A stretch of DNA of 64,000 nt, from NCBI GenBank assembly GCA_018971305.1, contig JAGXBC010000004.1:6973-70972 (forward strand). The letters are read 5' to 3'. Source of the stretch: Patescibacteria group bacterium (GTDB taxonomy: Bacteria > Patescibacteria > Paceibacteria > UBA6257 > 2-01-FULL-56-20). Both the position numbers and the translations under genes were made by a program. Under the pieces are notes generated by a model. That model was given only the letters and a program-made list of their open reading frames with translations, made no database searches and had not been told where the DNA came from. Positions 1 to 8,114 of the stretch are shown here, in pieces. Numbering within the stretch: position 1 is the first letter of the stretch; every line of letters starts with the position of its first letter.

Positions 1-874
1 GGAAGTATTTACCTCTTACAAAACCTACGCCAAAATACTCAAATGGCTGGCGCTCGCTTTATTCTCTTATGTGATAACCGTTTTTCTTGTGCACGAACCG
101 TGGCTCGCGCTTTTGAAGGCGACCTTTATTCCGCACATTGAGTGGAACTTTACTTTTCTCTTTATAATCACCGGAGTTATCGGTACGACAATTTCTCCCT
201 ATATGTTTTTTTGGGAAGCATCTGAGGAGGTTGAGGAGGAAGGAAGAAGGCATCTTATCCTCAACGGCAAGCCCAAAATAACCAGATCGTTTATCCGCTC
301 GCTCCGCTGGGATAATTTCTTGGGAATGCTTTCGTCGCAAGCAGCTACCTGGTGCATTATAGTGGTCGCCGGCACGATTCTTAACGCCAACGGTATCACA
401 AACGTTACGTCCGCGGCCGAAGCGGCAAAGGCATTGGAACCGCTTGTATTAACATTCCCCTACGCCGGATTTTTGGCAAAATTTATCTTTGCCGCAGGCA
501 TTATTGGCCTCGGCCTGCTTGCCGTTCCAGTGCTCTCTGCTTCTGCTTCTTACGCGCTGTCGGAAACATTAAATTGGCATGAGGGATTAAATCTGAAGTT
601 TAAAAAAGCTCACGGATTTTACGGAGTTATAACCATAGCCACCATCCTCGGATTATTTATTAATTTTGTCGGAATCAATCCCATCCAAGCACTAGTTGTC
701 ACGGCGGTTGTGAATGGCATCATTTCGGTACCCCTTATTTTCCTTATCGCGAGAATTGCCGGCAGTGAAAAAATAATGGGCGAATATAAAAGCGGTCCAC
801 TGTCCCAAACCCTTGTCTGGATTACTTTCGCGGTTATGGCCATAGCGGTCGTTGCGATGTTTATTTCTTTATAG
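1..874 (+). CDS. Nramp-family divalent metal transporter, 3' part
   Basis: The frame is open from base 2 to a TAG at 872-874, so the start lies left of the window; about 290 residues are visible. The segment is a polytopic membrane protein with at least six hydrophobic helices. The stretch GTTISPYMFFWEASEE is characteristic of Nramp (SLC11/MntH) proteins, which import Mn2+ or Fe2+ with protons. The N-terminal helix that carries the DPGN metal site is outside the window. It converges with the M23 peptidase gene, with a 42-base gap and no obvious terminator. Function rests on family resemblance; the metal cannot be told from this part. Confidence 0.8.
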   Translation, partial: EVFTSYKTYAKILKWLALALFSYVITVFLVHEPWLALLKATFIPHIEWNFTFLFIITGVIGTTISPYMFFWEASEEVEEEGRRHLILNGKPKITRSFIRSLRWDNFLGMLSSQAATWCIIVVAGTILNANGITNVTSAAEAAKALEPLVLTFPYAGFLAKFIFAAGIIGLGLLAVPVLSASASYALSETLNWHEGLNLKFKKAHGFYGVITIATILGLFINFVGINPIQALVVTAVVNGIISVPLIFLIARIAGSEKIMGEYKSGPLSQTLVWITFAVMAIAVVAMFISL

Positions 875-916
875 ATGTTGCCGCGATTTCTACATAACTC
901 ACAACAATATTAAAAT

Positions 917-2092
917 TTATAGCGCGTAGGTGCTTGTTATTTTTGCGAACGCATCCTTGTCTCCCGAATCTATCGGCTTGCCTGCAGGCGGATTAATGGA
1001 TAACGGATTTATGAGCGTACCGAACTTCCTCACTTCATAATGCAGGTGCGGGCCGGTAGCAAGTCCTGTGGCGCCAACATAGCCGATTACCTGCCCTTGC
1101 TTTACGTGCGCGCCGATCTTGATTCCTTTCGCGAAACTGGAGAAATGCCCGTAGGTCGTCGTGTATTCTTCGTTATAGCGAATAACAACTTTGTTCCCGT
1201 ATTCCCCTCTCCAGCCGGCGTCTATCACAGTACCGTCACCGATAGAGACAACAGGCGTGCCGTAATTCGCGGCAAAATCAACCGCACGATGCGGTTCAAC
1301 GGCACCGTTCACAGGATCAATCCGCCGGTAGGTGAAATAGGTACTGATGTATTTATATTGCAGAGGAAACTTCAAGAATATTTTCTGCACGGAGTTGCCA
1401 TTCTCGTCGTAATACCCTTCCGTAGTTTTGTCGGACTTAAAATAATAGGCGTAATAGGGGTCGCCGCTATTTATAAATTTGGCAGCAAGAATTTTCCCGG
1501 GCATCTTGTAAACACCATTCAGGTAGCGGGCTTCGTAAATCATCTCAAATGAATCCCCTTTCTGAACGCTGAAAGCAAAATCCACCTGCCAGGCAAAAAT
1601 TTCCGAAAGCAGCACGGCGAGGCGCGGGTCTTTGTTCTCATCAATTAGCGTCTGATAAACAGATGAATCAATGGTCCCTTTTATAGTTTCAATTTTAATG
1701 TCGTAAGGAATATCCTTAACTGCGGACCGCCAATCGCCGCTATCAGTATTTTGAATTTCAAGATTTTGATCGGCGTTGACGTTATAGACTATCCTCTTTA
1801 CCTCATTAGTTGCGGCATCCGTGAATAATGACAGGACGTGTCCGGCCGTCAGCTTGGAAGTATCGTAAACATTATCCATAGACGCCACGATAGACGACCT
1901 GGTAGTTGTCGTAAGCGACAAATCATTCAAAAGAGCTTCAAAGGAGTAGCCGCTCGGTATCATTTTGTCTACCTCTCTAAGCGACTCTCTCTTCTCTGGA
2001 AGCAGAACTTTGCCTGAGTGACCTCCATGTACAACAATAAGAGCCGCCAAAGCGACGGCAACGGCAAACACGGCGAATGTTACCCTGTTCAT
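917..2092 (-). CDS. M23-family murein peptidase (LytM domain), membrane-anchored
   Basis: 391 residues. A hydrophobic N-terminus (residues 4-23) acts as signal anchor, followed by a long middle region like the OapA/MepM N-terminal domains, then a C-terminal LytM domain from about residue 270. Zinc ligands are visible as HRAVDFA (HxxxD) and GPHLHYEV (HxH), so it should be active as a cell-wall endopeptidase outside the membrane. The sequence coding for PPAGKP contains a GCCTGCAGGC palindrome resembling repeats scattered elsewhere in the window. It is followed by two small envelope genes in the same direction. Substrate bond specificity cannot be read from sequence. Confidence 0.88.
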   Translation of the reverse strand: MNRVTFAVFAVAVALAALIVVHGGHSGKVLLPEKRESLREVDKMIPSGYSFEALLNDLSLTTTTRSSIVASMDNVYDTSKLTAGHVLSLFTDAATNEVKRIVYNVNADQNLEIQNTDSGDWRSAVKDIPYDIKIETIKGTIDSSVYQTLIDENKDPRLAVLLSEIFAWQVDFAFSVQKGDSFEMIYEARYLNGVYKMPGKILAAKFINSGDPYYAYYFKSDKTTEGYYDENGNSVQKIFLKFPLQYKYISTYFTYRRIDPVNGAVEPHRAVDFAANYGTPVVSIGDGTVIDAGWRGEYGNKVVIRYNEEYTTTYGHFSSFAKGIKIGAHVKQGQVIGYVGATGLATGPHLHYEVRKFGTLINPLSINPPAGKPIDSGDKDAFAKITSTYAL

Positions 2093-2124
2093 CTTAATCT
2101 AGAGGATAAACAGCGGAGGCCTAT

Positions 2125-2475
2125 TTAGCAACTCCGCAAACCACTTACCCCAAGAAATGAGCCAACAATCAGCGGTAGGCCCTTTGCCAAAATAGCTACT
2201 ATTAAAGCAATAATAGCGTATGTAATAGCGCTGGAGTTGTCTCTTTTACTGGAGGACTCACCTGCGGTTAAAATCGCGTACGCTCCTATTATGAAGAGGA
2301 GTACAGATATCACTATGAAGAAAGTAAAAATCCAGTTTATCGCAGAACAGATAAGACCTATAAATCCCCCGATGGTTGTAACCGGAGGAGGAATATAGGA
2401 TATCTGAGCGAAAGCCGCTAAAGGAAAAAGTGAGCTGAGAAAAATAGCCGCAGCTAATTTCAATTTATTTTTCAT
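2125..2475 (-). CDS. Small secreted two-helix membrane protein, VirB2/TrbC-like
   Basis: 116 residues: a signal peptide ending near AAFA-Q, a long hydrophobic stretch (about residues 37-70), a short polar loop with SSSKRD, and a second hydrophobic helix (about 82-108). This size and topology resembles VirB2/TrbC-type pilins, which are common as orphans in CPR genomes. No conjugation or T4SS partner genes are visible here, so the resemblance is structural only. It lies between the M23 peptidase and an unknown secreted protein, with 32- and 38-base gaps, so the three could share a transcript. Confidence 0.55.
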   Translation of the reverse strand: MKNKLKLAAAIFLSSLFPLAAFAQISYIPPPVTTIGGFIGLICSAINWIFTFFIVISVLLFIIGAYAILTAGESSSKRDNSSAITYAIIALIVAILAKGLPLIVGSFLGVSGLRSC

Positions 2476-2513
2476 ATACCTAAAAACTAAAGCTGCTACC
2501 TATTTAATATTGC

Positions 2514-3251
2514 TTAGCTGCTCGCAGTATCGTGCGCCGCTTTAAGAATATTGCTTATTGATTGGATGACCTGAGCCTGGCCCTGAAGATTATTCTGAAG
2601 GCTGGTTTGTCCAATACTGGCATTAAGCTTGGTTTCCAATTCTGCGGAAGCCACGGAGCTCGGAACACTGAACAAGAAACTGTACCAGGGATAATGGACT
2701 TTAACTCTTCCCTGCGCGTCTGTCTCAACTTGAGCCGAGAGACTACTACCGAAAACCCCGAATAATTTAGCCGGCTCTTTGTAGGAAACTTTAACAGTAT
2801 CGCTCGCGACCTGAACGTCTTCCACGTTATCGTCGCGTAAGAGCACGCCCTTGGCGAAATTCTGCAGATCCTGCCCGGAACGCAACTCGGCCTGCGCCTT
2901 AACCGTACCTAAAAATTGCTGCTTTTGAGTGGCATCCCAACCGCGGATTTCCACCGCCGAGGCACTGATAACAGATGCGTTTTTGGAAGAAGTACCCTCG
3001 TCAAATGTTGAAGTGTTAAATCGCGACCTATCAAATCCAGATGTACTTGTATTTTCCTGTTCTCCATTTGATCTTGATCCAACATCGCTATGCTGCGTAA
3101 CCTCAACCGAACCGCTGGAACTGCCCCGAACCCCGGTTTGCGCCTGGACGCCGACGTAAATTCCCCCGTCCTCAGCAAAACTCCTGCCCGCGAACACTAA
3201 CAAACCGACCGCAACCGTCAAAACCAAAACATTTAAATGTGATTTTTTCAT
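2514..3251 (-). CDS. Secreted protein of unknown function
   Basis: 245 residues. It has a clear signal peptide (MKKSHL then a hydrophobic core, cleavage near SFA-E), a low-complexity Ser/Thr/Gly/Asn-rich segment (about residues 37-90), and a more ordered C-terminal half beginning near VEIRGWDATQ. I do not recognise a family. No cysteines and no catalytic motif are apparent. No Shine-Dalgarno sequence precedes the ATG; the leader is A/T-rich, as for several secreted proteins here. A terminator just upstream separates it from the major pilin gene, so it probably has its own promoter. Confidence 0.6.
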   Translation of the reverse strand: MKKSHLNVLVLTVAVGLLVFAGRSFAEDGGIYVGVQAQTGVRGSSSGSVEVTQHSDVGSRSNGEQENTSTSGFDRSRFNTSTFDEGTSSKNASVISASAVEIRGWDATQKQQFLGTVKAQAELRSGQDLQNFAKGVLLRDDNVEDVQVASDTVKVSYKEPAKLFGVFGSSLSAQVETDAQGRVKVHYPWYSFLFSVPSSVASAELETKLNASIGQTSLQNNLQGQAQVIQSISNILKAAHDTASS

Positions 3252-3310
3252 ATAGTTTATTTTAGCATATTTTATAGATATACGTACAGGCGTGATGAAC
3301 GCAACACGGC

Positions 3311-3338
3311 AATATAAAAACCCCCAAATTTTGAGGGT
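3311..3338 (-). terminator. Rho-independent terminator after the pilin gene
   Basis: On the minus strand ACCCTC AAAATTT GGGGGT forms a 6-9 bp hairpin followed by TTTTTATATT. It ends the transcript of the pilin gene at 3369-3851. Confidence 0.85.
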
Positions 3339-3368
3339 TATTATGTGTAAGGGTTAATTTCTTAACCT

Positions 3369-3851
3369 TTAGCGAGTTACGGAGATCGTGCTAGTTGATA
3401 ACTCTGTGCCAGGAGCGGAAACTGTTATACGACTGCTCGAAGCATCCTGAATAATATTATAGTCCGTATTATATGTAGTACAATTATTCGGATCATCACA
3501 TTTTACTCCCTGCGATGGATCAATAGGTAGCTCAGACATGTAGGTCGGAACCAAACACGGGCGAAGATTAAGCGTTGCCGAAGAAATATCCTGCGCCGGC
3601 GTAGACGTAGGAATATTTACTGCAACACCGCCAACCGTGCACTTAAACAATCCTTGGTTATCCGCCATGTTCTGGCCAATGGCATCCAGTATGGCATTAA
3701 CGTTACTCTGACGCTGTGAGTTACGCGCCTGCGCGAACTGTCTCGCCGGGTTCAAAGCCACGAGCACAACTGCCGCCAAAATGGCGATAATGCCTATGAC
3801 CACGAGAATTTCAATAAGTGTAAAACCTTTGATATTCTTCGTATTTTTCAT
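3369..3851 (-). CDS. Type IV pilin, PulG/PilA-like (probable major pilin)
   Basis: 160 residues with a class III signal: a short basic leader, then KG-FTLIEI, so prepilin peptidase would cleave after Gly with Glu at +5. A hydrophobic helix (LVVIGIIAILAAVVLVAL) follows, then NPARQFAQARNSQRQSN, the usual PulG-like pilin sequence in CPR genomes, and a small Cys-containing globular domain. It has its own promoter (3907-3935) and its own terminator (3311-3338), consistent with separate, probably strong expression of the main subunit relative to the minor pilins upstream. The A/T-rich leader lacks an SD. Confidence 0.88.
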   Translation of the reverse strand: MKNTKNIKGFTLIEILVVIGIIAILAAVVLVALNPARQFAQARNSQRQSNVNAILDAIGQNMADNQGLFKCTVGGVAVNIPTSTPAQDISSATLNLRPCLVPTYMSELPIDPSQGVKCDDPNNCTTYNTDYNIIQDASSSRITVSAPGTELSTSTISVTR

Positions 3852-3906
3852 TATTTTATTGCTTTTATTAAGATTCTTTTCGACCTTTCGGACTTAGTAT
3901 TGTATT

Positions 3907-3935
3907 TATATATCATAAGGAACGATTTGTGGCAA
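3907..3935 (-). promoter_or_regulatory. Sigma70-like promoter of the pilin gene
   Basis: -35 TTGCCA (3935-3930), 17-bp spacer, -10 TATATA (3912-3907), giving a start near 3900 and a leader of about 50 nt before the pilin ATG. Confidence 0.65.
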
Positions 3936-3954
3936 CCCCCCGCGATAAAATCTC

Positions 3955-4377
3955 TTACGTTTGCTTAGGAACTTCGCTCCAGGTGACGATTCCCATATCG
4001 GAACTGTCTGCTGTTATAACCAGGTCTGTATATGCCCGCTCGGCGGCGCCTTGGGGATATTGAGCGCTGACCTTAACGATAATCTGGGTGCTTCCGCTTT
4101 TTACTATTGACAAAATATTACAAGAATCTGTTCCCAAATAAATTGTCTCCGGGCCAACATAGCTACCATCTATCGCTCGCTTTAAAAGGGCGGTGTTAGC
4201 ACACGCTTCCGCGAGAGAATAACTTTTTTCTTTATACGAAAGATATAAAACATTAAAACGGGAAAAGAATCCGGTAAAGCTAAGCGACAAAGTAACCGCC
4301 AAAAGTAGAACCGCTATAACAAGAGCGGAGGTAACGGCGATAAATCCTTTTTGATTTTCTTGCGAACGATTCCTCAT
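3955..4377 (-). CDS. Minor pilin, PilX-like
   Basis: 140 residues. The N-terminus QKG-FIAVTSALVIAVLLLAV is a prepilin-type signal and helix, but the usual Glu at +5 is missing, as in PilX/GspK-type minor pilins. The motif SYSLAEACANTAL right after the helix is typical of PilX-like proteins. The start overlaps the stop of the preceding PilW-like gene by 4 bases (ATGA), indicating translational coupling. Likely a priming or tip subunit; this is inference from position and sequence type. Confidence 0.7.
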   Translation of the reverse strand: MRNRSQENQKGFIAVTSALVIAVLLLAVTLSLSFTGFFSRFNVLYLSYKEKSYSLAEACANTALLKRAIDGSYVGPETIYLGTDSCNILSIVKSGSTQIIVKVSAQYPQGAAERAYTDLVITADSSDMGIVTWSEVPKQT

Positions 4378-4844
4378 CTTAAATATGTGGTGACATCAAA
4401 AGATTGCGTTTCGTTCAAGTTTTTTAACGTGAACTGCGCCTCTACGCCGGCGGGCTTACTTCCGGAGGGAGGAATATTTATAAACGAAAGAGATATTACC
4501 TGCACACTTTGACTGTTTAATCTTTCGGCCGGTCCTCCGCCGATTGAAAGGGTTAATCCGTCACCGTTTAGGGCAAAAACAAGCGGGCTGGGAGGATTTA
4601 ACTGCGTTATCGTAAGCGTAGAAGCATTGGGAACGATAGAAATCGCTCCGGTAAGAGCCCAATTAAGTTTGCGCATTATAAACACGGATTCTTCGTTGAT
4701 GAAAACTTTGCTCTGGAGATTTCCGCTTCCGCCAACTACGGCATAAGTGGTAAGAAGCATGCCGCCGACCACCAGCGTAAAAAGGGCGATGTAAATAATT
4801 ATTTCTATTAAGGTGAAACCACCTGTTTTATTAAGAGGCTTCAT
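4374..4844 (-). CDS. Minor pilin, PilW/PulJ-like
   Basis: 156 residues from the chosen ATG. The leader KPLNKTG-GFTLIEI has the prepilin cleavage site and Glu+5, followed by a hydrophobic helix (IYIALFTLVVGGMLLTTY) and the NEESVFIMRKLNWAL stretch usual in PulJ/PilW-like pilins. The ATG at 4844 has AGAAG six bases upstream; an ATG at 4850 is possible but leaves no spacing. The start lies inside the end of the preceding propeller-pilin gene (14-bp overlap) and the stop overlaps the PilX-like gene, so the minor pilins are translated as a block. Confidence 0.75.
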   Translation of the reverse strand: MKPLNKTGGFTLIEIIIYIALFTLVVGGMLLTTYAVVGGSGNLQSKVFINEESVFIMRKLNWALTGAISIVPNASTLTITQLNPPSPLVFALNGDGLTLSIGGGPAERLNSQSVQVISLSFINIPPSGSKPAGVEAQFTLKNLNETQSFDVTTYLR

Positions 4845-6615
4845 TGTCATCTTCTGGGTTATACGATGCTGAATTGTTGGGGTTCCCGTCCGTGTGGCAC
4901 TGAGGATCTGCAGCATCTATTTTACCATCGCCATCATCGTCAATTTTATCTGCACACTGAGCTGGCCGAATAATACGAAGGCCGTCGTTTTGATTGTTCG
5001 AGCTATAAATAAAATTGTCCTCAAGATCAAGGCCTGTTGTGTGATTGGAAAAATTATAAGGACCAATCGGCTTTATGGCGGCTGGATTTGAAATGTCCAA
5101 CGTTAAAAATCCGATATTGGAATCGTCCAGTGAAAGAAACGCATAATTCCCGCTTACCCGAGTTCCGGTCACGGTAGAACCAGAAATATTTTTGCTGATA
5201 CTGGAGCCCAAATTTATTGAACAGGTCGCACAAAGTTCAACCGGAGTAGTTGGGTTCGAGATATCTAGAATGTAAAAATCTCTCTCGCTCGTGCTATTTA
5301 CTATCTGCCGCCCAAAATATAATCGATTGCCGACAATAAAAATACTTGTCGCGTCTTCGTCGTCGCTTGCGCTTCTTTGGGCGTCAAAAGAACCCACAAG
5401 CTGTATATTTGCCGGGTTGCCGACATTATAAACCATTATTTCTCCGGAATCGTTTGACGTTGCTAAATAAGCGTAGTCCCCCCGTACAGCAATAGCATTT
5501 ACATTATGGTTGACGTTTACGCTACCCATCCAAATCGGATTAGCCGGACTACTCGTATCACACATAGGAAAGGCGGGCTCTGGCCGTACGCAAAAAACAT
5601 GAAATTCGTTATTTTTCGTGGACGGCAGCGCCAAGTTCGCAATATATTTAGTTCCCACATAAACTCTTCCGTCATAATAGAAAACACTCTGTCCGGCCAA
5701 ACAAGGCTTCGAACAGGTGAACGTAATGTTGGGCAAAGTAGTTGAAGCAATTACCATTGGATTCGCTGGATCAGTTGAAACGTCAATCACTTGAAGCTGT
5801 TTTTGATTGTCGTTCTGAACTACATAAGCATAAATTTTACCGGTATTATTGTCGCGAGCAACGTCAACTGAATTGAGCCCTGGTCCAATATTTAAGCTTC
5901 CTACGATTGGAGGCATAATTCCGTTGATGATGCCAGTGCCATCCAGTATGAAAAAATTATCCTTATTAGACATGGCCGTCATATAAATAGTTTTATTCAG
6001 CACGTCCATGTCGGTTGCCGGCGTTCCAGCGGCAGAATTTACCAAGGGGTTGTCATTGTACGAAGCCTTGTAGTTAAGATCGCGCGACATAAGCGTATTC
6101 GGATTCGTCCAACCTCCACCAGGTGGATTAATTTCACAATCCCCGCCCAGAGCGATTGCTCCAGCAACGTCCGTAAAAACAGTGGAAAGGTTAACACCTT
6201 GTGGGCGAAGTGAACCGCTGTTCCAGGTTACGCTGCTTGTAACATCCTTCACACATTCGGTAATATCCGCAACCTGTAAATTAATGGAATAAAAACTCTG
6301 TGCGCTTGATGTTGTAACTAAGGAATTAAAACTTCCCGCCACGGCAACCCTCGCCGCATCAAGCTGCTCTCTCGCCAGAGTAACAGCCTCGTTATTGGTT
6401 TCCGTATCCACCGTATAAGATTGATTGCTGAACGCCACCATAATGGAAGCGGAAACTGCAAAAACAAGTACGGCGAGAGCGACGAGCATCTCCAGCGCTG
6501 CCTGTCCCGTTAGAAGTCGCGCTCGCGACGTAGTCGCGAGTCCGGAGGACCGCGGCGCGGCTAATTCTAACGGGACCTGACCCCTTTTATATTTTTTACC
6601 AACTGATTTGGCCAT
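4831..6615 (-). CDS. Pilin-like protein fused to an LVIVD-type beta-propeller
   Basis: 594 residues. The N-terminus carries a class III-type signal, TG-QAALEMLVALAVLVF, then a Cys-containing pilin-like part. From about residue 190 there are repeated blade-like segments (YLATSNDSGEIMVYN, LYFGRQIVNSTSERDFYIL, NYAFLSLDDSNIGFLTLD) typical of LVIVD-repeat propellers. The C-terminus has a DDDGDGKID calcium-loop motif. It probably sits on the pilus as an adhesive tip, as PilY1 does in other systems; that is inference. A 71-bp mobile element plus its 4-bp duplication adds 25 residues to the leader; without it the leader reads KRGQAALEM directly. Confidence 0.75.
   Translation of the reverse strand: MAKSVGKKYKRGQVPLELAAPRSSGLATTSRARLLTGQAALEMLVALAVLVFAVSASIMVAFSNQSYTVDTETNNEAVTLAREQLDAARVAVAGSFNSLVTTSSAQSFYSINLQVADITECVKDVTSSVTWNSGSLRPQGVNLSTVFTDVAGAIALGGDCEINPPGGGWTNPNTLMSRDLNYKASYNDNPLVNSAAGTPATDMDVLNKTIYMTAMSNKDNFFILDGTGIINGIMPPIVGSLNIGPGLNSVDVARDNNTGKIYAYVVQNDNQKQLQVIDVSTDPANPMVIASTTLPNITFTCSKPCLAGQSVFYYDGRVYVGTKYIANLALPSTKNNEFHVFCVRPEPAFPMCDTSSPANPIWMGSVNVNHNVNAIAVRGDYAYLATSNDSGEIMVYNVGNPANIQLVGSFDAQRSASDDEDATSIFIVGNRLYFGRQIVNSTSERDFYILDISNPTTPVELCATCSINLGSSISKNISGSTVTGTRVSGNYAFLSLDDSNIGFLTLDISNPAAIKPIGPYNFSNHTTGLDLEDNFIYSSNNQNDGLRIIRPAQCADKIDDDGDGKIDAADPQCHTDGNPNNSASYNPEDDNEAS
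6505..6575. mobile_element. 71-bp palindromic mobile element inserted in frame in a pilin gene
   Basis: Perfect terminal inverted repeats TCCCGTTAGAA (6505-6515) and TTCTAACGGGA (6565-6575) enclose a GC-rich core made of small hairpins (GTCGCG-CT-CGCGAC and others). The element is flanked by exact 4-bp direct repeats CCTG at 6501-6504 and 6576-6579, read as a target-site duplication. Element plus duplication is 75 bp, exactly 25 codons, so the host frame is kept. It has no coding capacity of its own and would need a transposase in trans. A second member lies at 53882-54000. Confidence 0.85.
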
Positions 6616-7066
6616 TGTTGTTTATTGAAATCGTGGAACTGCGAACACCGTCACCTATCGTAAAAGTTCCGAGATAACTCGTTGAAGCGCTAAGCTGGTT
6701 AAAAACAACGTCTTGCGGCAACACCGGATTGCCAGTGATTTTCACGCCGCCGGAAGGAGTAATTGCTTGATTAAGCGAACCACCCTCCACATAAGGAGTC
6801 CCCTGGAAGATAACATATCTGCCGCTTTCAACGTGAACGCCATGCACATCTTCGTTTATGTTCAGCATAGATTCCATTCTCGCTTTTTGCAGAGCGCTTA
6901 TAAAAATATTCTTTTCCGAACGGAAAGAATAGCTGCGGTAAAAATCCATGCTTACCCAAAGCCCCATACTGGCCAAAATGCCTATAAGGGCAATGACAAT
7001 GATTATCTCTATGAGGGTAAACCCGGAGCGCTTTGAATTAGGGGTGGATGTACTGAGTAAGTTCAT
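6596..7066 (-). CDS. Minor pilin, GspH/FimT-like
   Basis: 156 residues. Leader NSKRSG-FTLIEIIIVIAL gives a standard prepilin site with Glu+5, then a hydrophobic helix and the YSFRSEKNIFISALQKARMESM region typical of GspH/FimT pseudopilins. It overlaps pilC upstream by 29 bases and the propeller-pilin gene downstream by 20, so the operon is read continuously. Probably part of the minor pilin priming complex. Confidence 0.78.
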   Translation of the reverse strand: MNLLSTSTPNSKRSGFTLIEIIIVIALIGILASMGLWVSMDFYRSYSFRSEKNIFISALQKARMESMLNINEDVHGVHVESGRYVIFQGTPYVEGGSLNQAITPSGGVKITGNPVLPQDVVFNQLSASTSYLGTFTIGDGVRSSTISINNNGQISW

Positions 7067-8114
7067 ATATGGGGGTAATAATGGAAACAGCGATAAATCC
7101 GACTAGCGCTCCCATCACTATCATTAAAGCCGGCTCTATCGTGTTTGATAAATTTTTGGTTATCATATCAACCTCGTTCTCATAAAGTTCCGAAACGAAA
7201 AGCAGTGTGTCGCTCAGCGTGCCCGTAGTCTCGCCGACCGATACCATCTGCGTCATAATCGGCGGGAAAATATTTTGATGCTTTGCGAGGTGTTTGGAGA
7301 TTACTTCACCCCTCAAAAGATTTTCGGACATTGCCGTTATCTCCCTGCGATACACCATATTCTTTACGGTACTCGCTGATATCTTCGTCGCCTCCACAAT
7401 GGAAATCTGGCTTTTAAGAAGCAGGCCTAAAGTGCGGCAAAAATTGGCCATATAATAACTTTGTATCAATCTGCCAAAAATAGGTGTTTTCAAAACCCAG
7501 CTGTCAACGAAGGTGCGAAATCCGGGAGTTCTGCGCAAAAAAATAAAAGCGACGATAGCGGCGATAAATCCCAACAAGACATAGAAACCGAAGTTTATAA
7601 AAAATCCGCTTACGAATATCAATGTCTTGGTCGTAAAGGGAAGGTCAAACTTAAAACTCGCAAATATCGGCAAAACTTTAGGGAAAATAAAAACTGTTAG
7701 AAGAACGCTGAGAGCAATCGTTGCTGCTACAACTATAACGGGGTAAACCATAGCTCCAACAACCTTGCGCCTCAATTCCTGCTTCTTTTTAAGCTCCTCG
7801 GCAAGATAGTTAAGGTTTGTCTCCAGGGTGCCGCTCATTTCTCCGATTCTTATAACGTTCACCGCAAAATCCCCGAAAATATTCCCGAAAGACGCCAAAC
7901 TGGAAGAAAGAAATTGTCCCCTCTCCACGTCGGATACTATCTTGGAATAAATTTTCGTCGCCGAAGCGGAACCGGGCTGGTTCTTCAACATACGCAAGCA
8001 TTCCAATATCGGATTACCGGCTCTGATCAGGATGGAAAGGCGCTTGGCGAACATGATCTTTTCCTGGATGGAAAGCCGGGTTAGAAAAGGAAGGTTTTTA
8101 AGAAATTTATTCAT
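7038..8114 (-). CDS. pilC: Type IV pilus inner-membrane platform protein PilC (T2SF family)
   Basis: 358 residues from ATG 8114, which overlaps the pilB stop by 8 bases. Two T2SSF repeats are visible. The first has GEMSGTLETNLNYLAE followed by two membrane helices; the second has VGETTGTLSDTLLFVSE and a final helix (ALMIVMGALVGFIAVSIITPIYE). PilC anchors the ATPase to the pilus base in the cytoplasmic membrane. A start 24 bases upstream at 8138 is open, but it would extend the pilB overlap and adds residues unlike the family. Confidence 0.9.
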   Translation of the reverse strand: MNKFLKNLPFLTRLSIQEKIMFAKRLSILIRAGNPILECLRMLKNQPGSASATKIYSKIVSDVERGQFLSSSLASFGNIFGDFAVNVIRIGEMSGTLETNLNYLAEELKKKQELRRKVVGAMVYPVIVVAATIALSVLLTVFIFPKVLPIFASFKFDLPFTTKTLIFVSGFFINFGFYVLLGFIAAIVAFIFLRRTPGFRTFVDSWVLKTPIFGRLIQSYYMANFCRTLGLLLKSQISIVEATKISASTVKNMVYRREITAMSENLLRGEVISKHLAKHQNIFPPIMTQMVSVGETTGTLSDTLLFVSELYENEVDMITKNLSNTIEPALMIVMGALVGFIAVSIITPIYELTQYIHP

